From: Paenibacillus barcinonensis
GTDB lineage: Bacteria > Bacillota > Bacilli > Paenibacillales > Paenibacillaceae
Direction: 5' to 3'
DNA length: 64,000 bases
Assembly: GCF_003217495.1 (NCBI RefSeq)
Contig: NZ_QJSW01000003.1
Coordinates: forward strand, 62,001 to 126,000
Within the stretch, counting starts at the first letter, position 1. Each line of letters starts with the position of its first letter. A model generated the notes under the pieces. That model worked only from the letters and a program-made list of their open reading frames with translations. It had not been told where the DNA came from and searched no databases. A program made the position numbers and the translations under genes. Shown here piece by piece: positions 63,025 through 64,000 of the stretch.

Positions 63025-63456
63025 TCAGCTAGGGTCTGACAGTGCAAACATAATCTCGCCTTCAGCAACGACCTTGTCGTTGATGCGAGCTGTTGCTTGT
63101 CCTTTGCCAATAGAGCCCTTCAGACGTGTGATCTCCACCTCGAGGATCAATGTATCTCCAGGCACAACTTGTCCCCGGAAACGGAAGTTATCCAGTCCCG
63201 CCAAAAAGCCGATTTTGCCTTTGTTTGCTTCGAGATTAAGCATCGCTGCTGCACCAACCTGAGCCAAAGCTTCCGTAATCAGTACACCTGGCATTACCGG
63301 GTATTCCGGGAAATGACCTACGAAGAACGGTTCATTAATCGTTACATTTTTCAAACCAACAGCACGCTTGCCATCCTCCATCTCCAGAATGCGATCCACC
63401 AGCAGGAACGGTGGGCGATGCGGGATAATGGACTGAATTTGTTTGATATCTAGCAC
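63025..63456 (-). CDS. fabZ: 3-hydroxyacyl-ACP dehydratase FabZ
   Basis: Removes water from 3-hydroxyacyl-ACP during fatty acid elongation. The 143-residue hot-dog-fold protein starts [19 protein letters not shown] and has the catalytic pair H48 (in [12 protein letters not shown]) and E62 (in ITEALAQ). The GTG at 63456 is preferred since AGGAG lies eight bases upstream and matches family length; longer starts to 63501 are open but lack this. The predicted promoter is about 450 bp upstream, implying a long leader that contains copy D of the dispersed element. Confidence 0.95.
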   Translation of the reverse strand: MLDIKQIQSIIPHRPPFLLVDRILEMEDGKRAVGLKNVTINEPFFVGHFPEYPVMPGVLITEALAQVGAAAMLNLEANKGKIGFLAGLDNFRFRGQVVPGDTLILEVEITRLKGSIGKGQATARINDKVVAEGEIMFALSDPS

Positions 63457-63539
63457 AATATAATCTCCTCTCGGGGTGTTTATACGAGGGCTCTCCATCA
63501 TAAAGTTTTCAGGTACTCACTGAGGTCGTTCCGGTAACA

Positions 63540-63640
63540 GATCGTTCGATGATCGCCATTGTCCCTGAATTTTCCTGATCCCATCTTCAATGGGTAAAAT
63601 TCCGGGACAAACGCGAACGCTTCGCTTCGTTTGAACGTTT
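63540..63640. repeat. Dispersed intergenic structured element, copy D
   Basis: Fourth copy, upstream of fabZ. The inner hairpin at 63559-63610 is the cleanest: TTGTCCC pairs GGGACAA and AATTTT pairs AAAATT, with the terminal loop CCCAT-CTTCA-ATGGG (63580-63594). Outer arms are short here: CGTTC near 63543 with GAACG at 63633-63637. Confidence 0.75.
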
Positions 63641-63893
63641 CGTTTCCCTTCACTTACTGTAGTGCGTAAACCATTAACCTAGCATGATCAAGTCGAGCCT
63701 CATATAAATGGTTTTCATTTGCATTTGCATTTTCGTTTTCATTGTATGAAATGCGGTTTAAGGGTTAACACTAGTTATATCCTTCATGACTGCAGTAGTG
63801 AAGGTTGAGATAAGGGGTCTCTCTTCGCGATGACAGCAAGTCTATCGCAGGGGAGGCCTCTTCTGACGTTACACATCCTCCATCACTAAGCCG

Positions 63894-63928
63894 TTCTCAA
63901 CACCAATCATTATACTGTTTTCAACACC
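63894..63928 (-). promoter_or_regulatory. Candidate fabZ promoter region with direct repeat
   Basis: A minus-strand -10 TATAAT (63909-63914) lies between two copies of an 11-base direct repeat (plus-strand TTCTCAACACC at 63894-63904 and TTTTCAACACC at 63918-63928, 24-bp period). No good -35 is seen, as expected if an activator or repressor binds the repeats. It does not match the known FapR operator pattern. Confidence 0.4.
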
Positions 63929-63933
63929 AAAAA

Positions 63934-63961
63934 GAAAACTCCTGCCTGTGCAGGAGTTTTC
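63934..63961 (-). terminator. Terminator of the gene beyond the right edge
   Basis: GAAAACTCCTG-CCTGTG-CAGGAGTTTTC, a perfect 11-bp stem, with TTTTT following on the minus strand. It would end the transcript arriving from the right. Confidence 0.88.
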
Positions 63962-63976
63962 GCTGAACTCGTTATC

Positions 63977-64000
63977 TTATGGAGCAAATACCAGATCATA
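63977..64000 (-). CDS. Possible 3' end of a gene cut by the right edge
   Basis: On the minus strand the last bases read YDLVFAP then a TAA at 63977-63979, sixteen bases before a strong terminator. This is the spacing expected for a real gene end, but seven residues are too few to name a product. Confidence 0.35.
   Translation of the reverse strand, partial: YDLVFAP

Noticed and set aside
1-64000. CRISPR arrays, tRNA or rRNA genes, insertion sequences, prophage genes
   Set aside because: No regularly spaced direct repeats, no cloverleaf or rRNA-like sequence, and no transposase, integrase or phage motif was found on reading both strands.

Overview
The window reads as chromosome of a motile, spore-forming, Gram-positive Firmicute, most probably a Paenibacillus. 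Support: an argC-J-B-D-F-G cluster; a late-flagellar/competence block in the Bacillus subtilis order (degS-degU ... comFA-comFC-yvyF-flgM-flgN-flgK-flgL-yviE-fliW-csrA-hag ... flaG-fliD-fliS-fliT ... hpf-secA-prfB); an alpha/beta-type small acid-soluble spore protein; several very large SLH-domain surface proteins; and a TagO/TagA/CsaB secondary cell wall polymer set of the kind described in Paenibacillus alvei. Almost everything is on the minus strand; only cls is clearly on the plus strand.

Layout. 1-7.6 kb: arginine biosynthesis, transcribed right to left from a promoter upstream of argC whose -10 lies inside an ArgR-like palindrome. Two spacers in this cluster are unusually long and hold copies of a dispersed intergenic element. 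7.8-11.5 kb: cardiolipin synthase, a YitT-type membrane protein and prfB with its programmed +1 frameshift. 11.8-16.3 kb: secA with a long structured leader, hpf and a cold-shock gene. 16.5-28.2 kb: late flagellar genes, including flagellin, its predicted lysine methylase FliB, and the FliW/CsrA/hag translational switch with two CsrA-type hairpins in the hag leader. 28.4-34.6 kb: competence genes comFC and comFA, an unknown small membrane protein, and the degS-degU two-component system. 34.6-55.2 kb: a cell-surface region with a NAGPA-type secreted protein, three SLH proteins (one looks like the abundant S-layer protein), a secreted protein built from six unrecognised repeats, plus metK and a spore protein. 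55.3-63.5 kb: envelope polymer synthesis (tagO, tagA, csaB, a DUF5693 membrane protein), a phosphoglucomutase-family enzyme and fabZ.

How it fits together. TagO and TagA should start a GlcNAc/ManNAc-containing polymer on undecaprenyl phosphate, CsaB should pyruvylate it, and the three SLH proteins would bind the pyruvylated polymer. In the flagellar block, FliW and CsrA would couple flagellin translation to export, FliS and FliT would serve as export chaperones, and FlgM would hold sigma-D in check. Three sigma-D-like promoters share the same 16-bp spacing.

The most interesting non-coding signal is a family of four intergenic elements (about 3387-3534, 4595-4706, 56621-56726, 63540-63640). 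Their sequences have diverged, but each keeps the same nested hairpin through compensating base changes. Other signals include a three-way-junction-like fold in the secA leader, perfect palindromes before yvyF and comFA, and a direct repeat around the -10 before fabZ.
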